A DNA stretch of 64,000 nt, taken from positions 21,380 through 85,379 of the IMG/VR virus record IMGVR_UViG_3300044673_000097; one strand, given 5' to 3'. Shown here piece by piece: positions 1-9,074 of this stretch (within the stretch, counting starts at the first letter, position 1; each line of letters opens with the position of its first letter). Made by a program: the position numbers and the translations under genes. The notes beneath the pieces were generated by a model. It was given only the letters and a program-made list of their open reading frames with translations, searched no databases and was not told the origin of the DNA. The DNA comes from a virus.

Positions 1-418
1 ACGACAGGCGCAGCTCGTCGAGGAGCATCACGTCCTGGGTCGTCGTCTCGCAGAAGTAGGCGATGCCGATCAGCGCGGCCGTGTGCAGCGCCGCGTAATT
101 GGCCTTCGTCATCGTCGATTCGAGCCGGGTGCCAGACGAATCCGTCCACTCAGCCGAGTCGCGCGAATTCATGCGAGACACAAAGGGCCCCGCCGTTGCG
201 TGAGCCACGGTCCCGCCTGCCGTTCCCTGATTCGGAATCGCCGTGACGCGGCCTCCACTCACCGTGCGCCCAGGGTCGTCTACGCGAATCCAGACCGCCG
301 GGACCGCCGTCTGTCCCACCCAATTCGGAGACCATGGCGGCCGCCAGCGCTCCGTCCAAATGGCCGGTGGCACCGTGCCGGGCCTGATTCCAGTGAGGTC
401 GTCGCCGGTCGTTCCCAT
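1..418 (-). CDS. Tail fibre / lectin-like protein, N-terminal part (runs off the window)
   Basis: The ATG at 418 lies 3 bases downstream of the stop of the preceding fibre gene, and the frame stays open to the window edge, giving 139 visible residues. The stretch around residues 44-77 (WIRVDDPGRTVSGGRVTAIP onwards) has the look of the linker that precedes concanavalin/LamG-type domains in phage and bacterial surface proteins, where a tryptophan, a 'dpGrtvsGGrVtai.nqgta' pattern and a Thr/Ala-rich turn follow each other. It is last in the leftward morphogenesis operon, the usual place for receptor-binding or accessory fibre genes. The function assignment is inference; the C-terminus is not in view. 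Confidence 0.6.
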   Translation of the reverse strand, partial: MGTTGDDLTGIRPGTVPPAIWTERWRPPWSPNWVGQTAVPAVWIRVDDPGRTVSGGRVTAIPNQGTAGGTVAHATAGPFVSRMNSRDSAEWTDSSGTRLESTMTKANYAALHTAALIGIAYFCETTTQDVMLLDELRLS

Positions 419-421
419 GGG

Positions 422-2527
422 TCACTCCAGGATTCCGACGATTTGCACGGAGAGCGTGTCGTCCCCGGTCGAGGTCTCCGTTGCCGTCACCTCGCAGCGA
501 GCATCGCGCTCCCACCGGCATCCGGCCGGGTCGATGGTCGTCGTGGTCTTGCCCCATGAGCCGCCCGACAGCGGCTCGATCCCCTGGTAGCTGTTCGACG
601 TGCAGACCTTCGCCGTCCAGGCGCCGAGCTGCACGTTGAGCTTTGGAGGATTTGCCGAGAGCGCACCGGCCGCGAACCGCAGCTGCGCCACGCGCAACGC
701 GGGGCCGGTATTCTCGACGTACGCGCCCAGGGACGACTCGAAGACCGTGGTCGTTCCGGGGAACGAATACGGCCCAGGGACGCCGCGCTTCTCGACGACG
801 ACCCTCGTCGAATCCCCGTACCACACGGCGAGGATCTTGGCCGAGCCCGTATCCAATGCAGGCCCGACGAGGTCGAGCTGCGTGGTCGTGATGGCGTCGC
901 ACAGCATCCACTTGAAAAAGCACACGTCCACGTAGCCCGCCGAGAAGGTGTCCCCGCTCACGACGATATTGCCGCCGAGTCCCGAGGTGTTGTCCGCGGT
1001 GATCGTGTGCGTGCCGAATCCTGTGATCGTGCCGGTGTGGCCGATGAGCTGCGCAGTCGTCGTGTTTGCCCCGCGGTACAGGTCGATCCTATAGTCCGAC
1101 CCTCCGAGCGAGACGCAGTTGCACCGAATGATTCCGTCGGACCGAAGCGCCGCGGCGACCAGGCCAGTCAGGCCCGAGGTCACCGTCCACGCGCCGCCGC
1201 CCGTGTTCGCTCGCTGCTCGTAGCCCGTCGAGTCGAGCACCCGAATCGGCGTACCCGGCTGCACCGACGCCATGTAATCGGCGCCGAGGGTGAGGCGCCC
1301 GGCATTGGCCGCGGTCGTCGTGAAGCTCGCGATCGAGGTCCAGGTCTGGGCGCCGCTCGACGGCGTCGACCAATCGATCGCGTTGGCCGCTCCCACCGTC
1401 AGGACTTTGCCCTCGGTGCCAACCGCGAGCACGACCCAACTCGTTCCGTTGTGCCAGAGGATCTGTCCCTTCGTCCCGCTCGGCAGGCTGGCGCCGGTCG
1501 GTGCCGTCCAGCCGACAGCGGACGCTGCTCCGACGGTGAGCACGTCGCCCTGTGAGCCGACGCCGAGCCCCGACCATCCCAGCCCGTCGTGCCAGACGAT
1601 CGTGCCCTTGACCCCCGCGGGGAATTGCGAGGGGATATTCTCCCAGAGGATCGTGCTCGACCCAGACGTCCGCAGCACCTGGCCCGTGACGCCCGAGTGC
1701 GAGATCGCGACCCACGACGTGCCATTGTGCCAGACCAGGTCGCCCTTGACGCCGGAGGGGAGAAACCCCGCCAGCGTGCCACCGTTCGCCGCGTTGGTGT
1801 GATTGTGCTGCGCGTTGGTGAAGTTGCCAATCGTGGGCGTCGTGAGGGTCTTATTGCTGAGGGCCTGGGAGCCCGTGAGCGTGACCACGTCCGAGCCGAT
1901 GTTGAGCGTGACCGAGCCCGCAGCGTTCGTGACGGTGATCGCATTCGTCGTGCCTTGCAGCGTCTTCCACTCCATCCCCACGCCGCCCGCATTCATGCCG
2001 GGGATCTGATTCGCCGCGGCACCCGCGAAGGTGTGCGTGTTCGAGGTCATGCCGTGGGCGACGGCACCCCCAGCACCCGCACCTTCGATTGCCGCGTTGA
2101 GCTTGGCGCAGTGGCCCGACGTGCGGTTGTATTCGTCCGTCTCCCCGACAGCCATGACGCGCAATCCACCGGGCGTCACGACGTTCACCTGAAGCGCTCG
2201 CGTGTATTCGATCCGCGATTGCCCGTTCGCATCGATGCCGCGGTTGATCGTCACGCACACGTTGACGCAGCGGCTCGACGCATTCGGCATGCGGAAGGTC
2301 GCGGTCTTGGTCGCCTGGTCGACGGTCACCGTAGGCAGCGGGGCGGCGAGCGTGAGCGGGTCCGCGGTGGGAATCGTCACGTCGATCACGTCGACCCCCG
2401 CCGTGGATTGCAGCTCGATCTTGATGTAGTCGTTCGCGGTGCAATCGATCGACGTGTCGTATGCGCCGAAAGACCAAGGCGCCGCGCCCGTCGCGGAATT
2501 GCCGAGGCGGAAGATCGGGGAAGGCAT
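422..2527 (-). CDS. Tail fibre protein with three tandem WHNGTSW repeats
   Basis: This 701-residue protein is beta-rich and Gly/Thr/Ser-rich. Residues 224-250 carry the fibre-type segment LSNKTLTTPTIGN followed by HNHTNA, which is typical of phage tail fibres. Three tandem repeats of about 43 residues follow (near 256-299, 302-343 and 348-389), each built as GxKGxxxWHxGxxW...G..G.VL..G.....W. The N-terminal 110 residues resemble a small attachment domain. The repeats are common in fibres of unrelated siphoviruses and myoviruses and probably form part of a trimeric shaft. It sits between an unrecognised 546-residue structural protein and the truncated lectin-like gene, so it belongs to the adsorption apparatus. 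Confidence 0.75.
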   Translation of the reverse strand: MPSPIFRLGNSATGAAPWSFGAYDTSIDCTANDYIKIELQSTAGVDVIDVTIPTADPLTLAAPLPTVTVDQATKTATFRMPNASSRCVNVCVTINRGIDANGQSRIEYTRALQVNVVTPGGLRVMAVGETDEYNRTSGHCAKLNAAIEGAGAGGAVAHGMTSNTHTFAGAAANQIPGMNAGGVGMEWKTLQGTTNAITVTNAAGSVTLNIGSDVVTLTGSQALSNKTLTTPTIGNFTNAQHNHTNAANGGTLAGFLPSGVKGDLVWHNGTSWVAISHSGVTGQVLRTSGSSTILWENIPSQFPAGVKGTIVWHDGLGWSGLGVGSQGDVLTVGAASAVGWTAPTGASLPSGTKGQILWHNGTSWVVLAVGTEGKVLTVGAANAIDWSTPSSGAQTWTSIASFTTTAANAGRLTLGADYMASVQPGTPIRVLDSTGYEQRANTGGGAWTVTSGLTGLVAAALRSDGIIRCNCVSLGGSDYRIDLYRGANTTTAQLIGHTGTITGFGTHTITADNTSGLGGNIVVSGDTFSAGYVDVCFFKWMLCDAITTTQLDLVGPALDTGSAKILAVWYGDSTRVVVEKRGVPGPYSFPGTTTVFESSLGAYVENTGPALRVAQLRFAAGALSANPPKLNVQLGAWTAKVCTSNSYQGIEPLSGGSWGKTTTTIDPAGCRWERDARCEVTATETSTGDDTLSVQIVGILE

Positions 2528-2530
2528 GGG

Positions 2531-4171
2531 TCAGCCCTTCTTCGTGAATCCGTTGAGGAGAATCAGCTTCGTCGTGGCGACGTTCTCGCGGACATTCGTC
2601 GTGCCCGTGCTCGCGGTGAGCGCCGAGCGGAACGCATCTGAAACACCGGCCACGCCGTATCGGGTCGTCAGATATCCGCCTGGGTACACGGACGCATGGA
2701 CGTTGCCCGTGCGCGAGACGTGCTGCCCGAATGCCCACACGAGCACCTCGTGATACCGCACGGCGCTCTCGAAGTCGGTGGGCTGCCCGGCAAGCAACGT
2801 CGTCAGCGTGGTGTCCACGGATGCGTGGAATGACGTGGGCGCGCCCGAGTCGTGCATCCGATTGCCCACGTGATCGCGGAACACGGACCACAATTCCTGC
2901 ACCGCCGAGACGTAGGAATCGCGGTCGGACGGGTACGCGATGACGTATTGCGAATGGGCATCGCCCGTGATCGCGTGGTAGTCGATGCCCGTGTCGGCGT
3001 TCTGAAGCGAACGGTGCGTGCCGTATCGCAGCTTCATGTTGTTCATGCGCGCGACGGCGGTCGCCTCGCTGGTCGCCTTCGGGTACGTGACCGAGTCCAG
3101 CCGGTTCTCTCCCGGCGCGTAGTGGATTCCAGCCAGTCCCGCCGCGCCATACGTGCGCCCGATGTGCCCGTCGAAGACGCGCCACAGGAGATTGGTGCGA
3201 GCAATGCGGTCGGCCAGCGTCGCCCCGCCCGCGAGGTCTGCCACGCCTGCCATGTCGGCCGCGACGAACGGGTCGGCACCGCCGTGTAGCACGCCGCCGG
3301 GGTCGCCAACGGTCTTCGCGGCGTGCCCGACGATTGCGTCGCGCAGGTCGTTCAGCAGGGTCACCTGTGAGGCTGCATTGCCCGCGGCGGCATCGGGTGA
3401 AACGACGGTGTTCGTGTTGTCCACCGCCGCATGTACCGCGAGCGGGTACTCGATCACGATGTGCTCGTTGATCTGCGCGATCAAGTGCACGAGGTCGAGC
3501 AGGATATTCGACGAGCCGATCTCGTCCCAATCGATGATCAGCGAGGTTTCGCCATACGCCGCGTCACCGTATCGGTGGTAGTCGTCGCCCCAGCCGCCCA
3601 TGTCTTGCACGGCCTGCGCTACGGTGGCGGCCATTGCCGCCGACTTCGCCGCGTCGCTGCTCGCCGTCGTGTCGAGCACGGGGCAGCGGGACGCGTCGGC
3701 GAATCGGGTCACGACGCCCCATGTCGTCGGCGCCGTCTGGTAGTTCCAGTCGGCGTGCGTGCACAGGCGCATCACCACGTCGTCTGGTTCGATTCCGATG
3801 CGACGTTGGAGCGAATCCCCGACCACGACGGAACACGTCGCCGTGCTCCATGGCGTGATCTCGATCGTCCCGGCTGCGGAACCAGCGTGCGCTGGGCTCG
3901 CGTCCCCTAGGTCGTTGCTGAATCGCGGCGGGATGTTCGTCTCGGATTCCTCGACGAGCTGCACATCGTAGACGCCGCCGACATCGGGCGTGATCTGGTT
4001 GTTGGGCAGCCAATTCTCGGCGCCCGCATCCCAGATCGGCAGCGCGGATCCCGGCGGCGCGGACAGCAATCGACACCTGACGCGCGTGCCTTCGTCGAAG
4101 GTCGCGGTGATGGTGACCGTCTCGCCAGCGAATGGGAATCGCAGGTCGCGGCTGATGGAGTTGATGGTCAT
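2531..4171 (-). CDS. Structural protein of unknown fold, probable fibre or fibre-attachment subunit
   Basis: This 546-residue product has no signal peptide or membrane segment. The first 90 residues are beta-strand-like and contain Pro and Gly turns. Later sections repeat a theme of His and Tyr residues, with GDAHSQYV at about residue 400, reminiscent of the DDHxQY motif that recurs in tail fibres. The gene lies between the baseplate genes and the WHNGTSW fibre and shares their close spacing (3 bases to each neighbour). The family is not recognised; a fibre or fibre-connector role is inferred from position and composition. Confidence 0.5.
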   Translation of the reverse strand: MTINSISRDLRFPFAGETVTITATFDEGTRVRCRLLSAPPGSALPIWDAGAENWLPNNQITPDVGGVYDVQLVEESETNIPPRFSNDLGDASPAHAGSAAGTIEITPWSTATCSVVVGDSLQRRIGIEPDDVVMRLCTHADWNYQTAPTTWGVVTRFADASRCPVLDTTASSDAAKSAAMAATVAQAVQDMGGWGDDYHRYGDAAYGETSLIIDWDEIGSSNILLDLVHLIAQINEHIVIEYPLAVHAAVDNTNTVVSPDAAAGNAASQVTLLNDLRDAIVGHAAKTVGDPGGVLHGGADPFVAADMAGVADLAGGATLADRIARTNLLWRVFDGHIGRTYGAAGLAGIHYAPGENRLDSVTYPKATSEATAVARMNNMKLRYGTHRSLQNADTGIDYHAITGDAHSQYVIAYPSDRDSYVSAVQELWSVFRDHVGNRMHDSGAPTSFHASVDTTLTTLLAGQPTDFESAVRYHEVLVWAFGQHVSRTGNVHASVYPGGYLTTRYGVAGVSDAFRSALTASTGTTNVRENVATTKLILLNGFTKKG

Positions 4172-4174
4172 GGA

Positions 4175-4795
4175 TCAGCGCCACAGCGAGAAGTCGGCGC
4201 CACCCTCGGCGGTGTCGACCGTCATCTGCGCCTGAATCGAGCACAGCTTCGCGTCGAGCGCATTCGCCCCGCCTTCGGGCATGATCTGCGCGACGTAGTG
4301 GTAAGCGGCGTTGTTGACGACTTCGTTGAGCCCGAGCACGTCGAGGTACACGCCGCCCACGTCCTCGTAGACCGGGACGCTCACCCACGTGTACGTCACC
4401 GAGCCGAGCGAGGTCAGGGTGCCTTGGATCGAGATCTTCGCGATCGAGAGCGATGGCAATGTCGCGGGCTGCGCGCCGTGTACGCCGCCGGGCATCAGAA
4501 CCACGCGCACGCCCGTGAGCGTGTGCCCGTGCAGAAGGTTGAGCGAGAACACCGCGCCGATTGCCCCGCCGACAATCCCCTTGAGGTAGTGCGCCCCGTT
4601 GAAGTACAGCGGCGTCTTATCCCCGGCGCTGTCGGTGCTGCCGCAGTACGTGATCGGCAGTGCCTTGAGCCCGCCAACTGTCGACGAGCGCTTGATTGCC
4701 GCCGCCGCATTCGTGTCGATGGTGTTCGCCTGCGTCGGGGTGAGCAGGTCGCCTTGCGCCCAATTCGCAGCATTCGCGCGGACATTCGCAGCCAT
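4175..4795 (-). CDS. Phage structural protein of unknown function (206 aa)
   Basis: The product begins MAANVRANAANWAQGDLL and continues as an Ala/Thr/Gly-rich, beta-strand-prone protein without recognisable catalytic residues. It follows the gp48-like tail protein in the baseplate/fibre part of the operon, and its ATG is preceded by a purine-rich stretch (AGGTAGAAC) on the minus strand. The position after the gp47/gp48 pair is where Mu-like phages place fibre or fibre-attachment proteins, so a virion role is likely. No family is recognised. Confidence 0.5.
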   Translation of the reverse strand: MAANVRANAANWAQGDLLTPTQANTIDTNAAAAIKRSSTVGGLKALPITYCGSTDSAGDKTPLYFNGAHYLKGIVGGAIGAVFSLNLLHGHTLTGVRVVLMPGGVHGAQPATLPSLSIAKISIQGTLTSLGSVTYTWVSVPVYEDVGGVYLDVLGLNEVVNNAAYHYVAQIMPEGGANALDAKLCSIQAQMTVDTAEGGADFSLWR

Positions 4796-4803
4796 GTTCT
4801 ACC

Positions 4804-5478
4804 TCAGAGGACAGCAAGACCGAGTTTCGAGACGCCCACGCGGAATCCGTACGTGCCGCCCTCGGCGGTCTCATGGAAGTTGAACGTGCACCACGCGGGC
4901 AGGTATTCGTCGAGCGAGGCTCGAGCGGCATCGACCCGGCCACGCGCATCGTCGTCGGTGGCGCCAGCGGGGCGCACGTATTCGATCGTGATGTTCGCGA
5001 CCGAGCTCGTCCACGCCGTCGGCTCGCTCGTCACCGGCCAATGCATCACAGCCGTCGCTGCGTCGTTGTAGTGCGCAACAGCGGTCCACGGGGCGAACGC
5101 TTCGGTGATCATGCGCGAGATCGAGCCCGAGCCGCCGGAGTAGTACGCGAGCAGTCGAGCCGCGACGCGATTGCGCCGGATCTGATCGGAGTCGTTGACG
5201 CTCGCCGTGATGCCGAGGATCGCTTCCCATCGCGACAGGCGGGGTTCCGTCAGCTTGCGCGGGTCGGATCCCTGAATGACGCGGCGGTCGATTGCCCGGT
5301 CGGCAAGCGAAAGCAGGCGTGCGGCGGCCACGTTCTCCGCGTCGGCAAGCGTCCCGGGTTCGGTGGCAAGCGCGGTCCCCAGCTCGGACTTGATCGAATC
5401 GTAGATCTTCGTGATTCGCCGCGTGCTGTTCGCCCCGAATTGCCGGGGGAATGGCGAGCGCCAGGTGCCGAATGCCAT
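4804..5478 (-). CDS. Mu gp48/YmfQ-like baseplate (tail protein I type) protein
   Basis: This 224-residue protein has a helical N-terminal half with a long alpha segment (about residues 25-75) and the sequence LSRWEAILGITAS near residues 80-92, followed by RRNRVAARLLAYYSG. This corresponds to the 'L..WE..LGL......R..RVLARL' pattern of the gp48/DUF2313 family that follows baseplate protein J. The family sits at the periphery of the baseplate wedge. Two genes upstream is the gp47-like baseplate gene, as in Mu-type modules, which supports the call; sequence similarity outside the motif is weak. Confidence 0.65.
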   Translation of the reverse strand: MAFGTWRSPFPRQFGANSTRRITKIYDSIKSELGTALATEPGTLADAENVAAARLLSLADRAIDRRVIQGSDPRKLTEPRLSRWEAILGITASVNDSDQIRRNRVAARLLAYYSGGSGSISRMITEAFAPWTAVAHYNDAATAVMHWPVTSEPTAWTSSVANITIEYVRPAGATDDDARGRVDAARASLDEYLPAWCTFNFHETAEGGTYGFRVGVSKLGLAVL

Positions 5479-5479
5479 C

Positions 5480-5974
5480 TCAGTACACCGTCACGAAGAC
5501 GCGCTTGTCGGCCACGACGTTGCCGTCGTATCGGTACACGAGCACCTGCACCTGATTCGGCGCAATGGCCTCGGCAGGGGCGAAGAAGTACGGGAATGCG
5601 AGCGACGTTGCGGCCACGGTTGCGTGCGCACCCATGAAGTTCGGCGCGCGCTTGACCCTGCGATCGGGCGTCGGGTTCAGATCGTAATACCCATCGACCG
5701 CCCACGTCAGGGTGTAGTCGCCCATGGCATTGCGCGTGACGGTGGGGCGCACCGAAACATCGTTTCCCCACACGCTGTCGTACTTCAGGATCGTCTGGTC
5801 GGAATCGATCAGGATGATGGCCTTGGGCGTCACGTGCGTCATGGCGGCGCAGTCGACGGCGTGCTTCTCGTAGGTCGCTGCGGTCTGCTCAGTCGTCGGA
5901 TCGACGACGCCCTGGGTGTCGTAGTCGCTGAACGGCAGCCCGTACTCTACGGGGTCGCTTACATTGGGGAGCAT
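5480..5974 (-). CDS. Small baseplate-region protein (164 aa), unknown
   Basis: The protein starts MLPNVSDPVEYGLPFSDY and is rich in aromatic and Asp residues with alternating hydrophobic strands (for example LTWAVDGYYDL). The stop lies 1 base before the gp48-like gene and the start is 7 bases from the end of the gp47-like gene, so it is co-translated with the baseplate set. I do not recognise the family. An immunoglobulin-like or capping module of the baseplate is conceivable but unproven. Confidence 0.5.
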   Translation of the reverse strand: MLPNVSDPVEYGLPFSDYDTQGVVDPTTEQTAATYEKHAVDCAAMTHVTPKAIILIDSDQTILKYDSVWGNDVSVRPTVTRNAMGDYTLTWAVDGYYDLNPTPDRRVKRAPNFMGAHATVAATSLAFPYFFAPAEAIAPNQVQVLVYRYDGNVVADKRVFVTVY

Positions 5975-5981
5975 GCGGACC

Positions 5982-7463
5982 TCACAGCTTGTGAATGGCG
6001 AGCTTGCCGAGGGTCAGAATATTGGGGGCCGTCGCGACGGTGGGGATCGCGGGGAGCGACGGGGCAATCGTCGCCACGTGCGTGATCTCGGTGTGCGCCG
6101 TCGACAGCGCGCCGATCTGCACCGACGTGAGCGCCGACGGCCACGATTCGGTCACAAGCGGGCGACGGTACGAGCGGGGCAAGAGGAGCGCCGATGACGT
6201 TTCCTCGCCGGGCCCGAGCGTGGCGAACTGCTCGATCAGCGTCGATGCGTAGTCGTCGAGCTTGTCGGCATCGGGCGAGATGTAGTCGCCACTCTGCAGG
6301 ATCGAGGTGTCGATCGGGTCGAGCAGCGTCAGGTTGTAGACGAATCCAGCGGACAGCGCGACGGTGGCAATCCTCGTGTGCACGAACTTTCGTCGCGACC
6401 GGCTCCAGATTGCGATACGGCTTCCGACGAGCGGGGTGTTGCCACCGGCCACGGTGTCGACCTGAATCGTCATCGCGTTCGTGGGGGCGGCCTCGAGATG
6501 CGCCGGGGTCGTGGCGACGTACTTCGGCCAGTGCAGAGCCGTGCCGTCAATCCACCCGCCACCGCTTCCGCCGTCTTCGACCGGGAGCGGGATCGTCGCG
6601 CGCAGGTAGACGTTCACGTCTTCGTCCGTCACCGATTGCGTCAGCACGTCAGCGTGTTCGGGGTCGGCCGCGACGACGGCGAGGGCAACGGAATTGACGA
6701 GCGCCACGGACGCCTCGCGGGAGTAGTACGTCTCCGCGGTGGGCTCGACAGCGATGACGACATCGACGGTCGACGGACCGCGGCGCGCCGGGTAGCAGAA
6801 CGCTTTTTGGACGGCCGCATTCGCCTCGGCCCATTCGACGTAATGCGCCCACGAGCCCGACTGCGCGGGATGCCTGAGCGAGTCCTGGAACCGGCGTCGA
6901 AGGCGCGCGTTGTTGTCGGGGTCGGCGCCATTGGTCAGGCCGCCCGGCCCAACCTTGCATTTGGTGTCGCTGCCAGCCGGGGGAGAAGTCCAGGTGAGCT
7001 CAACGCCTTCGACGCGCTCGGTGCGCTTGCCCACGTCGACGCCAATGACCGGAACGAGCCCGCCATTGTTCGTCGTGGTGGAGGTCACGACCTTGTAGCG
7101 CAACCCGTCCGCAGCCCGGCATTCCGAGTCTTTCGCGTACGTGACGACGCCGCTCGTCGTGACCCTGACGTTGCCCTGCGCTCCAGCCCCCAGCGAAGGC
7201 TCCATGCCGCGCCACACCCGGGCCAATCGGATGAGGTCGTCGCCAAGTGCGGAGTCGGGCATCGTCGCGTCTTGCAGCGCCACGTTGCGGGCCATGATCT
7301 CGAGCACTGGGCTGGCGTACGCGTCGCCACGGATCGCAATCTCGGAGCCCGGTGCGACATTGGGATTGGTCACGCCAGCACGGATTCTCCCGAGCCTCAC
7401 GTCTCGGCAGAAGCGATCGGACAGCGCGTTGAGCGAAGGCAGTTCGATGCGAGTGATCGCCAT
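5982..7463 (-). CDS. Baseplate protein J / Mu gp47-like
   Basis: The 493-residue product begins MAITRIELPSLNALSDRFCR. I chose the ATG at 7463, two bases after the stop of the upstream gene, rather than a longer upstream reading. Typical baseplate J features are present: an N-terminal helical region, a central beta domain, the LRRRFQDSLRHPAQSGSWAHYVEWA segment in the middle (family pattern 'yr.Rl......p...G....Y..wA......V..a.v'), and a GPSTVDVVIA strand. In the family this protein forms the wedge that links spike and fibres and triggers sheath contraction. Flanking gp46- and gp48-like genes give the canonical Mu order. Confidence 0.85.
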   Translation of the reverse strand: MAITRIELPSLNALSDRFCRDVRLGRIRAGVTNPNVAPGSEIAIRGDAYASPVLEIMARNVALQDATMPDSALGDDLIRLARVWRGMEPSLGAGAQGNVRVTTSGVVTYAKDSECRAADGLRYKVVTSTTTNNGGLVPVIGVDVGKRTERVEGVELTWTSPPAGSDTKCKVGPGGLTNGADPDNNARLRRRFQDSLRHPAQSGSWAHYVEWAEANAAVQKAFCYPARRGPSTVDVVIAVEPTAETYYSREASVALVNSVALAVVAADPEHADVLTQSVTDEDVNVYLRATIPLPVEDGGSGGGWIDGTALHWPKYVATTPAHLEAAPTNAMTIQVDTVAGGNTPLVGSRIAIWSRSRRKFVHTRIATVALSAGFVYNLTLLDPIDTSILQSGDYISPDADKLDDYASTLIEQFATLGPGEETSSALLLPRSYRRPLVTESWPSALTSVQIGALSTAHTEITHVATIAPSLPAIPTVATAPNILTLGKLAIHKL

Positions 7464-7465
7464 GG

Positions 7466-7936
7466 TCAGCGTCCAATCGGTGCGGTGCTGGTGTGTTGCG
7501 TGCGCCTGCGCAGGTCGGTCCACGTCACGAGCGCATAGACGGAGGTCCCATTGACCTCGACATCCACTGAATCAAGCCGAACCGAACGGTCGGTGATGAC
7601 GGGCTGAAGGGCCACGCGCACGAACTCGTAGACCTCTGGCTGAATGGTGTCGTTCGCCGATGCGGGAGGCGTCAGGCCGAACTCCTGCGTCGAGATTCGC
7701 GAACCACGAATCGTCTTGAGGCAGAAGTACACGCGCTGGGCGGTGTCGCTCATGCCCGTCTCAGAGCCGTTCGCGTCGAGCACCACATCGCCCGTGCGCG
7801 GGTCGAACTCGGTGCTGGACACGGCGCCCGTGGTGCTCGTGTGATACCCAGCAGCGACGAGCGCGGGGGATTCGACGGGCACACCTACGCCGGCCGGCGC
7901 AATCCCTGCGGGGGCTGTTCCATATCCAGCGCTCAT
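7466..7936 (-). CDS. Baseplate wedge protein, gp46/W (gp25-like)
   Basis: This 156-residue protein contains [20 protein letters not shown] followed by [12 protein letters not shown] and TQEFGL. This matches the layout of Mu gp46/DUF2634-type wedge proteins, in which a Gly-rich turn precedes a helix ending in 'RGS......FGs.L'. It is directly upstream of the gp47-like gene in transcription order, as in Mu. The start codon overlaps the stop of an HNH endonuclease gene (ATGA), indicating translational coupling across what looks like an inserted gene. Confidence 0.65.
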   Translation of the reverse strand: MSAGYGTAPAGIAPAGVGVPVESPALVAAGYHTSTTGAVSSTEFDPRTGDVVLDANGSETGMSDTAQRVYFCLKTIRGSRISTQEFGLTPPASANDTIQPEVYEFVRVALQPVITDRSVRLDSVDVEVNGTSVYALVTWTDLRRRTQHTSTAPIGR

Positions 7937-8760
7937 GCCCCGAACTCATTGACGGCCAAGGCGTCGGCTCGAATGCTCTGCGCAAGGTCTTCGGTACGTT
8001 GCCCAGCCGGCTGCGGAAGAGCCCACAGTTCCAGATTGGATGGCCTATTATCGGCGCGATTGCCATTCTTGTGGTGGACGTTTTCCGTTGGCAGAAGCGC
8101 TCTCCCCAGCGTCATCGACATGATGAGCCTGTGCTCACCCATCTTGCCGTTGCTTGCCGATCCAGGGTGCCCAGGCACGTGCACCTGAACGTAGCCATCT
8201 CTCCCAATCGCTCCAGCGTTGAGGCTCAACGCCGGAGATTCCGCGCCAAACGCAAGTTGCTCTTCATAGTGTGGCTTGCAAATGCGGCCTACGAATGCAA
8301 CGTGTTCGCACCCAACGATGGAGCATCTGCAACGGCGCGACTCCGATGAGAATCTGCGCCTATCGACCAGACCAACCGGTCCGACATCGCCCGTGGCGAT
8401 GGTCCTGCCGTAGTGCATCAGGCAAAACCCCTTCGATCTGGCGATTCTGCTGCACCCTTCCACCGCGCACGTGCGCAATTCTCCAGCCGCGCGTTCCCGA
8501 CTTGTCAGCCCATCGAAGTTCTCTGGCTTCCCCTGCATGTACCACCTGGAAAGGTGGAGTCTGCACATCCCGTCGCTTACCATCAGTCCGTTGCAGCCGT
8601 CGAACTTGCATACACGAGGCGCGTTCGGATCTCGGCGTGGTCTTGACGCTCGTCCAGCCTTCGGGTCGCCATACCGCGTCAGGCGATGCCAATGGGGATT
8701 ACACACGCCCCTGGCGACTGCCTTTCGATCGCAGCCTTCGACGCTACAATTAGCTTTCAT
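7933..8760 (-). CDS. HNH homing endonuclease with four zinc-knuckle repeats
   Basis: The 275-residue product has four N-terminal repeats of the form C-x4-C-(about 8)-C-x2-H (starting [20 protein letters not shown]) and a C-terminal HNH domain with [20 protein letters not shown] then [19 protein letters not shown], the typical HNH_3 core. I chose the ATG at 8760 because it overlaps the upstream stop as ATGA; a TTG at 8784 is the alternative. The 3' end also overlaps the next gene as ATGA. Free-standing HNH enzymes with such zinc repeats are selfish homing elements in phages. Here one lies inside a baseplate operon without breaking the flanking genes. Confidence 0.9.
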   Translation of the reverse strand: MKANCSVEGCDRKAVARGVCNPHWHRLTRYGDPKAGRASRPRRDPNAPRVCKFDGCNGLMVSDGMCRLHLSRWYMQGKPENFDGLTSRERAAGELRTCAVEGCSRIARSKGFCLMHYGRTIATGDVGPVGLVDRRRFSSESRRCRCSIVGCEHVAFVGRICKPHYEEQLAFGAESPALSLNAGAIGRDGYVQVHVPGHPGSASNGKMGEHRLIMSMTLGRALLPTENVHHKNGNRADNRPSNLELWALPQPAGQRTEDLAQSIRADALAVNEFGA

Positions 8761-9074
8761 GATTGAACCAAATCCAGCGGGCAAGGGGGCAGAAGCTGGT
8801 AGGGGATCGACGGCACGGGGATCGACAGCGAAATCGAAGGCAGCTTGATGCCGATCTTGAAGCTCAGGGAGAGCGACGGAATCGACAGCGAGAACGATGG
8901 AAGCTGAATCGTCGGAAGCGCGAGGCTGATGCTCGGCAGCTTGATCGCGATTCGGAAGCTGATGCCCAGCGACGGGATCTCAAGGCTGATGACGGCCAGC
9001 GTGATGGTCGGAAGCGACAGCGAGATCGACGGCAGGCGGATGCTGAACGGCAGCTTCCACTTGCACAGGCTCAT
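8757..9074 (-). CDS. 105-aa Leu/Pro/Ser/Ile repeat protein of the baseplate region
   Basis: After [10 protein letters not shown] the sequence is almost entirely short strand-like units such as [17 protein letters not shown] and IPSLSLSF, with prolines and serines at regular spacing and alternating hydrophobic residues. The C-terminus has PCPLDLVQS. No enzyme motifs are present. The gene is coupled by ATGA overlaps on both sides between the Kelch fibre and the HNH gene. Small proteins of comparable composition occur near the spike of some contractile phages and injection systems; whether this is one is a guess. A beta-solenoid-like or extended structural element is the simplest reading. Confidence 0.6.
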   Translation of the reverse strand: MSLCKWKLPFSIRLPSISLSLPTITLAVISLEIPSLGISFRIAIKLPSISLALPTIQLPSFSLSIPSLSLSFKIGIKLPSISLSIPVPSIPYQLLPPCPLDLVQS

